This document shows, piece after piece, positions 4,866 through 5,230 of a stretch of DNA of 5,230 nucleotides. Below the pieces are notes generated by a model. The model had not been told where the DNA came from and searched no databases. It saw nothing but the letters and a program-made list of their open reading frames with translations. How positions within the stretch are numbered: position 1 is the first letter of the stretch; every line of letters begins with the position of its first letter. Source of the stretch: Methylococcales bacterium (GTDB taxonomy: Bacteria; Pseudomonadota; Gammaproteobacteria; Methylococcales; UBA1147); assembly GCA_024958995.1 (NCBI GenBank), contig JANXGZ010000250.1:1-5230 (forward strand), read 5' to 3'. Both the position numbers and the translations under genes were made by a program.

Positions 4866-5230
4866 GTGTATTCTAACGCATTCGGCATATCTTCAATACT
4901 GGTCTACGTGATCGCGACCGGACTGATTCTTTATTCGGTCTTCAACGCGCGGGCGGATGCGGCCAGAAACACTCGAAATCCCATCGCTTTCCTGTGGTCG
5001 GCAGGAATCGCCGGCACCCTCCACGCAGGATCGCTAATCGAAGATTTCTGGAACCCTCAGGGGATGAACTTCGGCTTCATGAGCGCTGTATCCCTGGCGA
5101 TTCTGTTGGTCGTCGCCATACTGCTGGTATCAGCACTCACCAAACCAGTGGAAAAACTCGGGATCGTTGTATTCCCTATCGCAGCCCTGATCCAAGCCCT
5201 GAAGCTGCTGCTGCCCGAACAAACCCACCT
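4866..5230 (+). CDS. ypjD: YpjD/CcsA-family inner membrane protein, N-terminal part (cut by window edge)
   Basis: The first 121 codons are present and the frame stays open to the right edge. The product is hydrophobic, with four likely membrane segments near residues 8-26, 40-58, 70-91 and 98-116. MNFGFMSAVSL (67-77) and TKPVEKLGIVVFPIAAL (92-108) match the pattern of YpjD proteins as I recall it (LNFGF..A.SL, .PVE.LG....P.AAL). The family belongs to the CcsA/cytochrome c assembly group, but the heme-handling WxWG-type motif and conserved histidines would lie beyond the edge. A cytochrome c biogenesis role is only inferred by family; the precise role of YpjD is not settled. The gene is divergent from ffh, as in E. 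coli. The start is GTG 4866, with GGAGGA 11 bases upstream and an in-frame TAA just before it. Confidence 0.88.
   Translation, partial: MYSNAFGISSILVYVIATGLILYSVFNARADAARNTRNPIAFLWSAGIAGTLHAGSLIEDFWNPQGMNFGFMSAVSLAILLVVAILLVSALTKPVEKLGIVVFPIAALIQALKLLLPEQTH

Overview
The window is a core chromosomal region of a proteobacterium, most likely a gammaproteobacterium. The gene order ypjD <- -> ffh-rpsP-rimM-trmD-rplS, with ypjD divergent from ffh, matches the E. coli and Pseudomonas arrangement. A xerD gene lies just beyond rplS, in the same general area as I recall for Pseudomonas. The translated proteins resemble their E. coli counterparts closely over most of their length. Base composition and codon use look uniform throughout, and I see no insertion sequence, integrase module, tRNA, CRISPR array or phage gene. 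I cannot name a genus.

Layout from left to right. Positions 1-256 (minus) hold the N-terminal part of an LpxA-type acyltransferase, cut by the window edge. Positions 261-1166 (minus) hold xerD, complete, with a GTG start. Positions 1167-1354 are a 188-base non-coding gap with two inverted repeats and no convincing terminator. Positions 1355-3240 (minus) hold four tightly packed genes, transcribed in the order rpsP, rimM, trmD, rplS. Positions 3241-3346 hold the likely rpsP promoter and leader. Positions 3347-4705 (minus) hold ffh. Positions 4706-4865 are a divergent intergenic region. From 4866 (plus) a ypjD/CcsA-family membrane protein starts and runs off the right edge.

The central cluster serves protein synthesis and export. 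S16 and L19 are ribosomal proteins, RimM matures the 30S subunit, TrmD makes m1G37 in tRNA, and Ffh is the protein of the signal recognition particle. Four starts differ from the longest possible frame or use rare codons: xerD and rimM start at GTG, while rplS and trmD should begin at an internal ATG rather than at an upstream in-frame TTG. The translation signals differ inside the operon. The two ribosomal-protein genes have visible Shine-Dalgarno sequences and the two enzyme genes between them do not.

I did not find an undescribed system. The points most worth a second look are the LpxA homologue placed directly behind xerD, an inverted repeat that coincides with the -35 and -10 elements of the rpsP promoter, the uneven translation signals in the rpsP operon, and a palindrome where possible ffh and ypjD promoters overlap.
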